DNA from: Mesorhizobium sp. RMAD-H1
GTDB taxonomy: Bacteria > Pseudomonadota > Alphaproteobacteria > Rhizobiales > Rhizobiaceae
NCBI RefSeq assembly: GCF_014191375.1
Contig: NZ_JACHWN010000012.1
Coordinates: 30,672-94,671 of the forward strand
Length of the DNA stretch: 64,000 nt
Direction: 5' to 3'
The notes beneath the pieces were generated by a model. That model did no database searches. It was not told the DNA's origin and saw nothing but the letters and a program-made list of their open reading frames with translations. Numbering within the stretch: position 1 is the first letter of the stretch; the number at the start of each line of letters is the position of its first letter. Made by a program: the position numbers and the translations under genes. Below, piece by piece: positions 26,121 through 33,946 of the stretch.

Positions 26121-27290
26121 TCAGCTTCTCTGCGCGTAGGTCGCCAGAACCGTTTCCGCAATGGTGAGGCCGAGGCCGGGGCGGTCCGGGATTTCGATGA
26201 AACCGTCCCTTACCGACACATCATCTTCCATGAGGTCGTGCAGCATCGGGTTTGCGCCGAGCGAATATTCGATGATGAAGCTTGCTGGCGAAGCCGCGCA
26301 TACATGCAAACCGGCGAAAAAACAAGGCGCGCCCGCCCATAGATGCGGCGCCAGCCGGAGATTGAAGGCGCTGGCGATCGCACCAATGCGCATGGCTTCG
26401 GTTATGCCGCCGCAGAAGGCCGGGTCGGGCTGGAAGATGTCGGCGGATTTCAGCACCGCCAGATCGCGGAAAGCGAAGCGGGTTGCTTCCGACTCGCCAG
26501 CGGCGATCGGTACCAGTCCGCTCGACCGAACCTCCGCCATGCCCAATTTGTCATCGGCGATCACGGGCTCTTCGAACCAAGCAAGATCGCAATCGGACAC
26601 AAGCTGGACGAACCGCTTCGCGTCGGCAACGGTATAAGTCCCGTGCGCATCGACCATGAGCTGGACATCCGGGCCGAGCGTCGATCGGGCGGCCTTGACC
26701 CTTGCCGCAGAGACGTGCGGGGCACCGTCCATCGCTCCCACGCGCATCTTGACCGCGCGGAAGCCGCCGGCAGAGATATATGACTGCAGCTGCTCGCCGA
26801 TCTTATCGGCGGGTGCCCAGCCCCCGGAAGCATAGACCGGCATTCGGTCCGCCTTGCGCCCCCCGAGGAGCTGCCACACAGGTCGTCCGAGCGATTTGCC
26901 GAGAATATCCCACAGCGCGATGTCGACCGCGCTGATCGCGGCAATGGACAGACCCCGGCGTGAGAGCTCGGGCATTGCATGGCCCTGGGCGGCGGCTGCT
27001 TCGTGCCGTACGCCGTTATAGAGCATCTCCCATATCTGAACGATGTCGGCGGGATCGCGCCCGATCAGGCGTGGCGCTATCTCATGGTTCAACAAGTGGA
27101 CCAATGCGGCATAGGTGCCGGCGCTGCCGGCGGCATTCTTGCCCTCGCCCCAGCCCACCAGTCCGTCATCGGTTTCGATGCGCAAAATGGCGGCGTCGAA
27201 TGTCTGCAGCTGGCCGAAGTCGCTGCGATGCTGGCGATCTTTCTCGATCGGTATCCGGATCCACCATGCCTGTGCCGACTTGACCCGCAT
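26121..27290 (-). CDS. Mandelate racemase/muconate lactonizing enzyme-family dehydratase-like enzyme
   Basis: This 389-residue enolase-superfamily enzyme has an N-terminal capping domain (to about 125) and a barrel with FRAVKMRVG (catalytic Lys region), metal ligands Asp in MVDAHG, Glu in WFEEPV and Glu in AAGESEA, and a His in APHLWAGAPC. In the superfamily these residues abstract the proton alpha to a carboxylate, so acid-sugar dehydration or epimerisation is likely. The gene lies 9 bases after the isomerase gene. The substrate is unassigned. Confidence 0.87.
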   Translation of the reverse strand: MRVKSAQAWWIRIPIEKDRQHRSDFGQLQTFDAAILRIETDDGLVGWGEGKNAAGSAGTYAALVHLLNHEIAPRLIGRDPADIVQIWEMLYNGVRHEAAAAQGHAMPELSRRGLSIAAISAVDIALWDILGKSLGRPVWQLLGGRKADRMPVYASGGWAPADKIGEQLQSYISAGGFRAVKMRVGAMDGAPHVSAARVKAARSTLGPDVQLMVDAHGTYTVADAKRFVQLVSDCDLAWFEEPVIADDKLGMAEVRSSGLVPIAAGESEATRFAFRDLAVLKSADIFQPDPAFCGGITEAMRIGAIASAFNLRLAPHLWAGAPCFFAGLHVCAASPASFIIEYSLGANPMLHDLMEDDVSVRDGFIEIPDRPGLGLTIAETVLATYAQRS

Positions 27291-27299
27291 CTCATGCGC

Positions 27300-28187
27300 T
27301 CATCTGATGAGCGGCAGGATCGTTTCGGCCGTAATGCGCATCTGGTCGGAGTAGAATGCCTCCGTCAGCAGGCTTGAGCCGTGATCCTGTATGAATTTCA
27401 GTTGCTCGGGCGGAATGTCGACCGGGTTGCGCTCGACCATGTCCGGGTATTTCGCGGCAGGTGTCCGGTCGACCGGCGCGACGAACTCATTGGTGAGTGC
27501 GCCATCATATCCGATCTCCTTCAGCGTGCCGATGATCCTCGGCCAGTCGAGATGGCCGAGGCCGGCAGCGAAGCGGTTGTTGTCCGCGATATGAAAATCG
27601 AACAGGCGATTGCCGGCAAGCCGGATCGCTTCGTAGATGTCCTCTTCCTCGATATTCAGATGGAAGGCATCAAGGCAGACGCCGCATTCGGGACTGACCG
27701 CGTCGGCCAAGGCAAGCGCCTGCGCACAGCGGTTGAAGAAATAGGTCTCGAAACGGTTGAGAGGTTCGACGGCAATCCGCACGCCTTGTTTCTTGGCGTG
27801 GTCGAAACATTCCCGAGTGGCGTCGACAACCCACTTCCACTCTTCCTCCTCCGTCCCGTCCGGAACCACCTTGCCAACGGTCGCGGGCACAAGCGTAACA
27901 ATTTCCCCGTCGAGCTCGGATACCATCGTGATAACGCTCTTCACGTAATCGACGCTACGGGCGCGCCGCCCCTCGTCCCTGGCCGCAAGATTGCGCTCGC
28001 CCAGCGTCAGCGTCACGGCGCCCCAGCAGCGAATGCCGTGCTCCTTGAGCAAGGCGCGGGTCTCGTTCACATCGTACTGCTTCGGCTCGCCCGAGATCTC
28101 AATGGATTCATAGCCAAACTGCTTGATACGGCGCAGCGTGGTCTCCAGCGACTCCGCCCGCATCCAATTGTGTGTCGAAAGATGCAT
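27300..28187 (-). CDS. Xylose-isomerase-like sugar epimerase/isomerase (AP endonuclease family 2 fold)
   Basis: The 295-residue TIM barrel has metal-site motifs VAVEPLNRFETYFFN (Glu), CLDAFHLNIEEED (Asp, His) and DFHIADNNR (His), with a late ALTNEFVAP (Glu). This pattern is shared with D-tagatose/D-psicose 3-epimerases and hydroxypyruvate-isomerase-like enzymes. The ATG at 28187 has a GGAGGAGG site on the minus strand; a longer start at 28283 adds unrelated residues. It is first in the minus operon, divergent from the second epimerase. Confidence 0.87.
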   Translation of the reverse strand: MHLSTHNWMRAESLETTLRRIKQFGYESIEISGEPKQYDVNETRALLKEHGIRCWGAVTLTLGERNLAARDEGRRARSVDYVKSVITMVSELDGEIVTLVPATVGKVVPDGTEEEEWKWVVDATRECFDHAKKQGVRIAVEPLNRFETYFFNRCAQALALADAVSPECGVCLDAFHLNIEEEDIYEAIRLAGNRLFDFHIADNNRFAAGLGHLDWPRIIGTLKEIGYDGALTNEFVAPVDRTPAAKYPDMVERNPVDIPPEQLKFIQDHGSSLLTEAFYSDQMRITAETILPLIR

Positions 28188-28426
28188 TGCCTGCCTCCTC
28201 CCTGGCGCATCCCTCAACCCGGAACCGCCTGTCCTCCAAAGTGGGTCGCGCAATCTGGTGCGACCAATTCCTCCTGACTTCACCTCTATCGTATTCCCGC
28301 CCGATCCACAAGATTTGGTGGCTTTAAGTTTGTTGGAATGAAAAAATGAAAAGTGGCAGTATGTTATGACGGTAGAGAGGCGATTAGGCTCCCTTTGTTG
28401 ATAGCCCTCGTCTTGATCGTATTGCT

Positions 28427-28446
28427 ATATTTGGTATTACCAGATT
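28427..28446 (+). promoter_or_regulatory. GntR/FCD-type operator, copy 2 (TGGTATTACCA)
   Basis: TGGT-ATT-ACCA (28432-28442) with the same flanks as copy 1 (TTTGGT...ACCAGATT) lies 16 bases before the epimerase ATG at 28459. It would block transcription or early elongation when bound. It also lies in the divergent region with the minus operon that encodes the GntR protein. Confidence 0.7.
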
Positions 28447-28458
28447 GGGAGGACTGCG

Positions 28459-29319
28459 ATGAAGATCGGAATGTGCATGTTCCTTTGGACGACGAATGTC
28501 ACCGAGGAACACGAAAGCCTGCTTCGCAACATAAAGGCGACCGGTTTCAACGGCGTGGAGATACCGGTCTTCAACGGCGAGCCGACTGATTACGCACGCC
28601 TTGGTGCGCTGCTCGACCGGATTGGCCTGGAGCGGACAGCTGTGTCGGCGATCGGTGATCCTGCGAAGAACCTCATCTCCGGCGATGCGGGAGAACGCGA
28701 GGCCGGTATCGCCTATATGAAATGGGCCATCGATTGCGCCTCTGCGCTTGGTGCAAACCTTCTCAGCGGACCACTCCACTCCACCCTTGGGCATTTTTCC
28801 GGGGAAGGGCCGACGCAGGAGGAGTTCCGCCGTTCGGTCGAATCCCAACGGGCCATCGGCGACTATGCGCAGTTACGCGGCGTGACGATAGGGCTCGAGG
28901 CGCTCAACCGATTCGAATGTTATTTCATCAACACGATGGACGCGCTTGCCGCCCATATAGAGGAAATCGGGCGCCCCAGAATTCGCGCGATATACGATAC
29001 CTTCCACGCCAATATCGAGGAGGAGGATCCGGTCGGCGCCTTCACCCGTAACAAGAAGACGGTCGTCCATATCCACATCTCAGAAAACAACCGCGGCGTG
29101 CCGGGCCGGGGTAACATCCCTTGGGAGGAGACCTTCGCCGCGATCCAGGACAGCGGATATGAAGGCTGGCTGACGATTGAGGCCTTTGGACGCGGGCTTC
29201 CCGATCTGGCGGCGGCGACGAAGGTCTGGCGCGATTTCGCCGAAAGTCCCGCGGCCGTATACCAGGAAGGCTATCGCCACATCCGGAGGCATCTGGGCGC
29301 GAGCCTGGATGGAGTTTGA
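28459..29319 (+). CDS. Second xylose-isomerase-like sugar epimerase/isomerase
   Basis: The 286-residue TIM barrel is related to the product of the gene at 27300: GLEALNRFECYFINT (Glu), YDTFHANIEEEDP (Asp, His), VHIHISENNRGVPGRG (His) and WLTIEAFGRG (Glu). The GVPGRGNIPWE segment matches D-tagatose-3-epimerase/D-psicose-epimerase relatives. Ribosome site GGGAGG before ATG 28459. It is followed 29 bases later by the decayed PfpI gene, which was once probably in the same transcript. Confidence 0.87.
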   Translation: MKIGMCMFLWTTNVTEEHESLLRNIKATGFNGVEIPVFNGEPTDYARLGALLDRIGLERTAVSAIGDPAKNLISGDAGEREAGIAYMKWAIDCASALGANLLSGPLHSTLGHFSGEGPTQEEFRRSVESQRAIGDYAQLRGVTIGLEALNRFECYFINTMDALAAHIEEIGRPRIRAIYDTFHANIEEEDPVGAFTRNKKTVVHIHISENNRGVPGRGNIPWEETFAAIQDSGYEGWLTIEAFGRGLPDLAAATKVWRDFAESPAAVYQEGYRHIRRHLGASLDGV

Positions 29320-29347
29320 TTCGGACCGACCTGAAGAGGAGAAAGCG

Positions 29348-29632
29348 ACGTCAGGTAAGAAGATCCTGATGCTGCCTGGTGAATTCACCGAAGAGTACGA
29401 GATTTAGTCTTTCAGCGGGTGATGGAGGCCGTCGGCCACACGGTTCACGCGGTCCATCCGGACAAGAGTGCCGGCGAGATGATCAGGACCTCGCTGCACG
29501 GCATCGAGGGTGATCAGGCCTGTATAGAGATACCCAGCCACACTTTGCGTTCAACGAGACCTTTTTTAAGAGGTCGGGCCGGAGCAGTACGACCGGCCTA
29601 TCGTGCCGGCGGGCGCGGCCAGCGGCGCTAAT
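29348..29632 (+). pseudogene. N-terminal part of a decayed DJ-1/PfpI gene
   Basis: Read with frame corrections, the sequence gives GKKILMLPGEFTEEYEI, then VFQRVMEAVGHTVHAVHPDK, SAGEMIRTSLHGIEGDQ, FAFNETFF and VGPEQYDRPIVPAG, the first half of a PfpI protein. One missing base creates a TAG at 29405 after EEYEI. A second shift lies near 29550. The expected start is ACG at 29348 with a good upstream site GAAGAGGAGA, suggesting an ATG-to-ACG change. The match stops at about 29632; the C-terminal end of such a gene reappears at 32793-32885. The gene followed the epimerase in the original operon. Confidence 0.75.
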
Positions 29633-29762
29633 TTGCCGCCAACGAGAATGCTTGCTCCGGATTCGCAATGATGCTGAATACGAGTGCAGCAATGAAATCC
29701 ATCCAGGCCGGTGGTTCAACCGGGAAGGATTGCCTTTTCTGCTGCATTCGGGAGGAACGTCA

Positions 29763-30353
29763 ATGACAGAACACCGGCCGAACCTCAAACATCGGCTATA
29801 CACGGTTCTTATTGCTGGCGTGGGCGGTACCGCCGCAGCCGGTGTTTCCCTTGCGATGGCCATCTATGACGCGGCACATCCTGATCCGGTTTTAACCGTG
29901 GCGGCAAATGAGACCGTCGATACCGGTCGCTGGCTCGTAACCATACGCGACGCCTATACCGGAAACATTCCGCCGACCGGGACCAAACCACTCGAGCCAA
30001 AACGGTTTGTCATGGTGGTACTGGATCTGGACAACCGTTCTGCAGCAACGAGCAGTGCTTTTCACGACCTGATCACAATCGCGGAGCCGGAGGTTGAAGG
30101 ATTGCCGAAACCTACCTACTACCTGGCGCGCGACAAATGGATCGCCGGTGCCGTCAACCCGAACATGCCCGAACGCCTTATAGCCGCCTGGGAATGGCCA
30201 CAACATAAGCCGCTTCCCGAAGGGTTGAGGCTGAGCGTTAAGAGCCAGATCTTCAAACCGCGCGACAATCTCTATGGTGCGCCGGGCTGGTTTGATCGGG
30301 GGACCACGGCAATCGTGGCGCTGCCGGTCGATCAGCGAGATGAACCACAATGA
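29763..30353 (+). CDS. Membrane-anchored periplasmic protein of unknown function (module gene 1)
   Basis: The 196-residue product has a short basic N-terminus, one hydrophobic segment (about 11-33, TVLIAGVGGTAAAGVSLAMAIY) acting as anchor or signal, and a periplasmic domain with alternating strand-like sequence (RWLVTIRDAYTG, RFVMVVLDLDNRSA, LRLSVKSQIFKPRDNL). The ATG at 29763 has the site GGAGGA. Its stop overlaps the next start (ATGA, 30350-30353). Together with the next two genes it forms a set of similar-sized anchored proteins. No known domain was recognised; the beta-rich pattern resembles DUF4352-like folds only loosely. Confidence 0.7.
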   Translation: MTEHRPNLKHRLYTVLIAGVGGTAAAGVSLAMAIYDAAHPDPVLTVAANETVDTGRWLVTIRDAYTGNIPPTGTKPLEPKRFVMVVLDLDNRSAATSSAFHDLITIAEPEVEGLPKPTYYLARDKWIAGAVNPNMPERLIAAWEWPQHKPLPEGLRLSVKSQIFKPRDNLYGAPGWFDRGTTAIVALPVDQRDEPQ

Positions 30354-30943
30354 TGCAGGCCTTCAAAACCGTGTTGCTGCTGGCATTGGGGGCCGCGATT
30401 CTTTACGGAATGCAGCATGCAACACCTGGCTACGGCGATATCACATCGCCGATCGTGATCGAGGGCGAGGCCGGAAAGCGGGTGGACGGCAGCGCCTATG
30501 CATTTGGCCTGGCCAATGTTCATGTTGCGCGAAGCGTGAAGACGGAAAGCTTCGGCCGAACGCGCGAATATACCACCTCAGGCGTTTGGCTGATCCTGGA
30601 GGGGGCGGCCGTTGCGAAAAAGGAAAGCCTGGCACTCACTTCCGCCGAATGGCTCGGCCCGAGCGGCATCCGCTACGCGATGAGCCAGCGTTTATCCATA
30701 GCGAGCGGCTTACTGAACACGGAACGCCTTCAGCCAGGTTTGCCCAAACCGGTCCTGCTGGCGTTCGAAGTGCCGGAGAAAGAGATTGCCGGCGGCCAAC
30801 TCCTCATCGCGCGTTCGAGAATAATCCCTCTGGATGAAGAATTCCGTATCGACCCAGGCAAGGCCCTTCCTGTATCAGCAAGCCCGTCGCTGACAATCCT
30901 TCGAGGGAACGGCACCAACTCCTGGACCATCAGGGCCGAGTAA
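30350..30943 (+). CDS. Membrane-anchored periplasmic protein of unknown function (module gene 2)
   Basis: The 197-residue product has an N-terminal hydrophobic anchor (about 5-20, TVLLLALGAAILYGM) and a strand-rich outer domain (AYAFGLANVHVARSVKT, VWLILEGAAVAKKESLALTSAEWLGPSG, LLAFEVPEKEIAGGQLLIA). It overlaps module gene 1 by four bases and lies 11 bases before module gene 3. The RPxxLLAFEVP-like strand pattern recurs in genes 1 and 3, so the three may be distant paralogs. Function unknown; it acts outside the inner membrane. Confidence 0.7.
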   Translation: MMQAFKTVLLLALGAAILYGMQHATPGYGDITSPIVIEGEAGKRVDGSAYAFGLANVHVARSVKTESFGRTREYTTSGVWLILEGAAVAKKESLALTSAEWLGPSGIRYAMSQRLSIASGLLNTERLQPGLPKPVLLAFEVPEKEIAGGQLLIARSRIIPLDEEFRIDPGKALPVSASPSLTILRGNGTNSWTIRAE

Positions 30944-30954
30944 GGTTATTAAGG

Positions 30955-31497
30955 ATGTTTACTAGCGAACGGCGTCAATACTGGACCAGCATCGCCGCCC
31001 TTATGGTAGCCATGCCGACTGCCATTCTCGTTCATTCCTGGGGCAGCCTCGCACAGTGGTATGAGGAGCGACCCCTACCCATTTCCGTGGCGCAAGGAGC
31101 ATCGGCGCCCTATTCCGGAGCGCAATGGCGCCTGGCACAACTCAGACGCCTGCCCGGGCCCTACCAAGGGGCAGCGGTCATCCTGGCCGAATTCGAGGTG
31201 CGTCCCGGAGCGACGCCGATGGGCGTTAGCGGCCAGTGCAGGATCAGGCTGACAGATGCAGATGGCCGCCAGTGGGAGCCGACCCTCACCATCGCGGCAA
31301 TCGCCAGAAAGATGGATCCTGAGATTGCGGACCGGCCTCGGTGCGGCGCATCGGCATTCGCGGAAGCGAGACCGGGACGCCAGATCAAAATGGCCGCGAC
31401 TTTCGTCATCCCGACAGATGCACGCGATCTCGCACTGCTTGTCGAAATCCCTGAAGCCGCTCCCAACGCACTGTCGTTCATGTGGCCCGAGCAGTGA
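30955..31497 (+). CDS. Membrane-anchored periplasmic protein of unknown function (module gene 3)
   Basis: The 180-residue product has a hydrophobic anchor (about 8-26, YWTSIAALMVAMPTAILVHSW) and an outer domain with two Cys (GQCRIRLTDADGRQWEP and DRPRCGASAFAEA) likely to form a disulfide. The end (DARDLALLVEIPEAAPNALSFMWP) parallels the C-terminal strands of module gene 2. It converges on, and overlaps by 20 bases, the polytopic membrane protein gene on the other strand. Confidence 0.68.
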   Translation: MFTSERRQYWTSIAALMVAMPTAILVHSWGSLAQWYEERPLPISVAQGASAPYSGAQWRLAQLRRLPGPYQGAAVILAEFEVRPGATPMGVSGQCRIRLTDADGRQWEPTLTIAAIARKMDPEIADRPRCGASAFAEARPGRQIKMAATFVIPTDARDLALLVEIPEAAPNALSFMWPEQ

Positions 31498-32740
31498 CCG
31501 GCTCTGCGGCGCGCCGGTTCGAGACCGCATATTCCAGCATCGCCGCCAGAAGGACGATTCGCAGAGCGTCCAGAAGAATCCCCCCGTCAAGGTCACTTGG
31601 GCTGCCAATGAAGACGCTGACAACGCCGAAGATAGCCTGCCAAGCGTCCATATCCTGCGGCGCCAGCATGCGGGTAAGGCCATACCAAAGCCAAGCGCCC
31701 AGCCAGCCGATCAAACGATAGGCGACGATGAAGGCGAGAAGGGAAGCAAGACCGGAACTAAGCGTAAGCTTGAGACATATCCAGACTGGACGATAGCGTG
31801 AACGGTAACCGCTCGCGAAATGATTGATGAAATCGGCAAGCCATTTGCGCCACGTGCCGCCATGCAGTCTCACGGGTGCTGCCGAGCGGCTCGCCCCTGA
31901 GAACTCATAGCCATTGATGATAGCAGCCATTACCAGCCAAACCATGGGCAGCAGCGCATAGAAAAACAAGCTCTGCAGCTGTGTGGTCAAGTCCGGCGAC
32001 TGGAACTCAACAGGGGTGAAGACCTCGGCCGCATGTACCACGGACACAAGCAGGGAGCCTGAGATTTCACTCACCTCGTCTGAAAGGACGCCTGACCCGA
32101 GCCAGGAGATAAATGCATCCTTCCACAGGCTCAGCCCGTAGAGACCGATAAAAATCCAACTCGCATCCGCCGCGACGACGACCAGACGCCAATATGGAGC
32201 GCGCGCCTGCCTGTTCATACGCTTCGCCAACCAACGCACCACCCAGCAGGCGAAAATCGATAACAGCAAGCCTCGCGAGCTAAGGACATCAAGGAAACGC
32301 GCGCCTTCGCCCAACTGCACGTTGTCCAATGCCAGGCGAGAGTATTCGCGTACGCTGTCGCCGAGGAAGCCCCACGCGGCGTAATAGGCGAAGAAGGGCA
32401 GAATGGCGGCTGCGGTCAGCGCCAGCATGTGGTTTCCGCTCTTCCCCTCCAATGGGGTATCGGGCGTTGCAGATCTTTGTGAGAGCGATGCCAGGGCCGG
32501 TAATCCGGGACGCAGCACCAGGAACATCATGACAACGACAGCAAGCTTGACAAGGACGACCAGCGACAGGATCACCATACCGCCGAGCGGATGCATCGTC
32601 CCGACGCCGACGGCGGCGCGCAGCAGTAGATCTCGCAGCACATAACCAAGTGCTCCAACCAGCAGTAGTTGCGGCCAGAAACGGAAAAGCAGGCGGCCAG
32701 AAAGGGCCAATGGGCCTGCGATGGGCTCGATGATGGTCAT
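31478..32740 (-). CDS. Polytopic inner-membrane protein of unknown function (module gene 4)
   Basis: The 420-residue product has about eight hydrophobic segments, grouped as residues 15-80, 105-130, 160-215 and 265-400. Polar loops carry TPLEGKSGNHM and WRKWLADFINHFASGYRSRYRP. No transporter signature was recognised. It is convergent with the three anchored proteins and overlaps the last by 20 bases. All four lie between two halves of a PfpI gene, so they probably arrived as one piece. A partnership of an inner-membrane protein with three outer domains is inferred only. Confidence 0.68.
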   Translation of the reverse strand: MTIIEPIAGPLALSGRLLFRFWPQLLLVGALGYVLRDLLLRAAVGVGTMHPLGGMVILSLVVLVKLAVVVMMFLVLRPGLPALASLSQRSATPDTPLEGKSGNHMLALTAAAILPFFAYYAAWGFLGDSVREYSRLALDNVQLGEGARFLDVLSSRGLLLSIFACWVVRWLAKRMNRQARAPYWRLVVVAADASWIFIGLYGLSLWKDAFISWLGSGVLSDEVSEISGSLLVSVVHAAEVFTPVEFQSPDLTTQLQSLFFYALLPMVWLVMAAIINGYEFSGASRSAAPVRLHGGTWRKWLADFINHFASGYRSRYRPVWICLKLTLSSGLASLLAFIVAYRLIGWLGAWLWYGLTRMLAPQDMDAWQAIFGVVSVFIGSPSDLDGGILLDALRIVLLAAMLEYAVSNRRAAEPVTARAT

Positions 32741-32792
32741 GGCAACGTTGTATCCAGAACGAGTAGCTAAGACAATTGCAAGGCTCTTGTCG

Positions 32793-32885
32793 GCGGCAAG
32801 CTGGTCTGGACAAAGGCTCGGACGACCCAGTCCGTCTTCATGCGCGAATGCCTGAGGTTCTCGGCGCCGAGATCAGGCACAGCTA
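32793..32885 (+). pseudogene. C-terminal remnant of a DJ-1/PfpI gene
   Basis: GGKLVWTKARTTQSVFMRECLR, then after a one-base shift VLGAEIRHS and TAG. This aligns with the end of the PfpI fragment at 5180-5252 (FMRECLNVLGTRITHS). With the N-terminal part at 29348-29632 it accounts for both ends of one PfpI gene; the middle of about 70-80 codons is missing. Confidence 0.65.
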
Positions 32886-32897
32886 GATAAGTATACC

Positions 32898-33105
32898 CTA
32901 TGCCGGTCGGTAAATGCGATTGGCGGTGTCGTGCATGATGTGCGAGGCGGCCTTGGCACCATGCTGTTCGGCCGCGGCGCGATGGGCGGAAAGCATGGTG
33001 CCGTAATCCGCCCAGAGTTTTTCTATCGGGAAGTTTGAACCGAACATCAGCCGCTCGTTGCCGAGAATGTCGATTGCGGCGTGGACAATAAGCCTGATGA
33101 GGTCT
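32898..33105 (-). pseudogene. C-terminal fragment of an amidohydrolase (TIM-barrel metal hydrolase family 2)
   Basis: The last 65-70 residues read LIVHAAIDILGNERLMFGSNFPIEKLW, then MHDTANRIYRPA and stop, which is the end of an Amidohydro_2 protein with the conserved Gly-Ser-Asn-Phe-Pro. Such proteins are about 280 residues, so three quarters are gone. The sequence beyond about 33105 is unrelated. Not functional. Confidence 0.65.
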
Positions 33106-33149
33106 GAAAATGGCGGGCTTAGCGTCATATGAAAAAGTCGGCTGTGTTG

Positions 33150-33373
33150 ACGGCTATTCGACGCTTCCGTTAGTGCCATCACTGACGTCGCCGATGATCT
33201 CCCTGGCGTCGCGGAAATCCTTGGCCTTCTCGAGAGAACGGATCAATATGATGACATTATCGCTTCGCTCCGCCGCCCGAGAGACGATCAGGCGGCCCGT
33301 GCCGCCGATCGCCCCGAGCACCACGATCTTATGGGTGGACGGTCGAGACAGGTCTGCTGTCGGATGCTTGCAT
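33150..33373 (-). pseudogene. N-terminal fragment of an NAD(P)H-binding (NmrA/SDR-like) protein, frameshifted
   Basis: On the minus strand the segment reads HKIVVLGAIGGTGRLIVSRA, then DNVIILIRSLEKAKD and EIIGDV: the dinucleotide-binding start of an atypical SDR. A start codon at 33373 is in another frame and meets TAA just before the fold begins, so a one-base shift is needed. After GDV the match ends at about 33150. It is a different gene from the intact NmrA-like gene at 33947. Confidence 0.6.
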
Positions 33374-33402
33374 GGTCACTGCCTCGATATCAGCGGGCGC
33401 CG

Positions 33403-33909
33403 TCAGAAGCTGCCCGCGGTCGCTTCACGTGGTGAGTGAAGCCGTCCCTCGGCCAGCAGTTCGCGGGTCCGCTTCAGCGTCGAAAGAAGGGCCGCCATGT
33501 AGCCTCGCTCGCTGTTGAATTGCATCTGCTCGGCCTGCTCTTCAGGCCCATCGGGTTCTTTGTCACGCAGTCCAAGATAGCAGTAGAAGCGCAGCATCAA
33601 AGTGCCATCGGCATCCTCAAAAATTTCGTTGACGATGGCGCCCTCGCGCGGGCCTGTAGCCTGGAAGAACGTCACCTTCCGCTTCGGTTCCAGGGTGATG
33701 ATCTCGCGAAGATCCTGGCCGCCGATCGTCGCCTCGCGTACGAAGTGCGTCTCACTCTCCTCGGTGACCTCACAGCGGGTGCAGAGCCCTTCTGGCAGAA
33801 ACAGGCGTGCGTCTTGCGCTTTCATGACAAGGCCGGCCCAGGCCTGTGCACGCGACAGTTTTATCTCCCCTGGCGGGTTCACCAAAACGGTTGCGGTGGA
33901 ATAGATCAT
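33403..33909 (-). CDS. SRPBCC-superfamily protein, DUF1857/AtaL-like
   Basis: The 168-residue single-domain protein matches the DUF1857/AtaL-like branch of the SRPBCC fold: STATVLVNPPGEIKLSRAQAWAGLVMKAQDARLFLP and NEIFEDADGTLMLRFYCYLG. The family has a hydrophobic ligand pocket; the ligand is unknown. It precedes the NmrA-like reductase on the same strand of the pair and could share its promoter (37 bases apart). Start ATG 33909. Confidence 0.8.
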   Translation of the reverse strand: MIYSTATVLVNPPGEIKLSRAQAWAGLVMKAQDARLFLPEGLCTRCEVTEESETHFVREATIGGQDLREIITLEPKRKVTFFQATGPREGAIVNEIFEDADGTLMLRFYCYLGLRDKEPDGPEEQAEQMQFNSERGYMAALLSTLKRTRELLAEGRLHSPREATAGSF

Positions 33910-33946
33910 GATGATGCTCCTTCTTCTGAGGCTGGGGATCCGGCCG

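Noticed and set aside
29763..31497. The three anchored proteins as components of a type VI, type IV or LPS transport machine
   Set aside because: No signature of any of these systems, no ATPase and no outer-membrane channel nearby.
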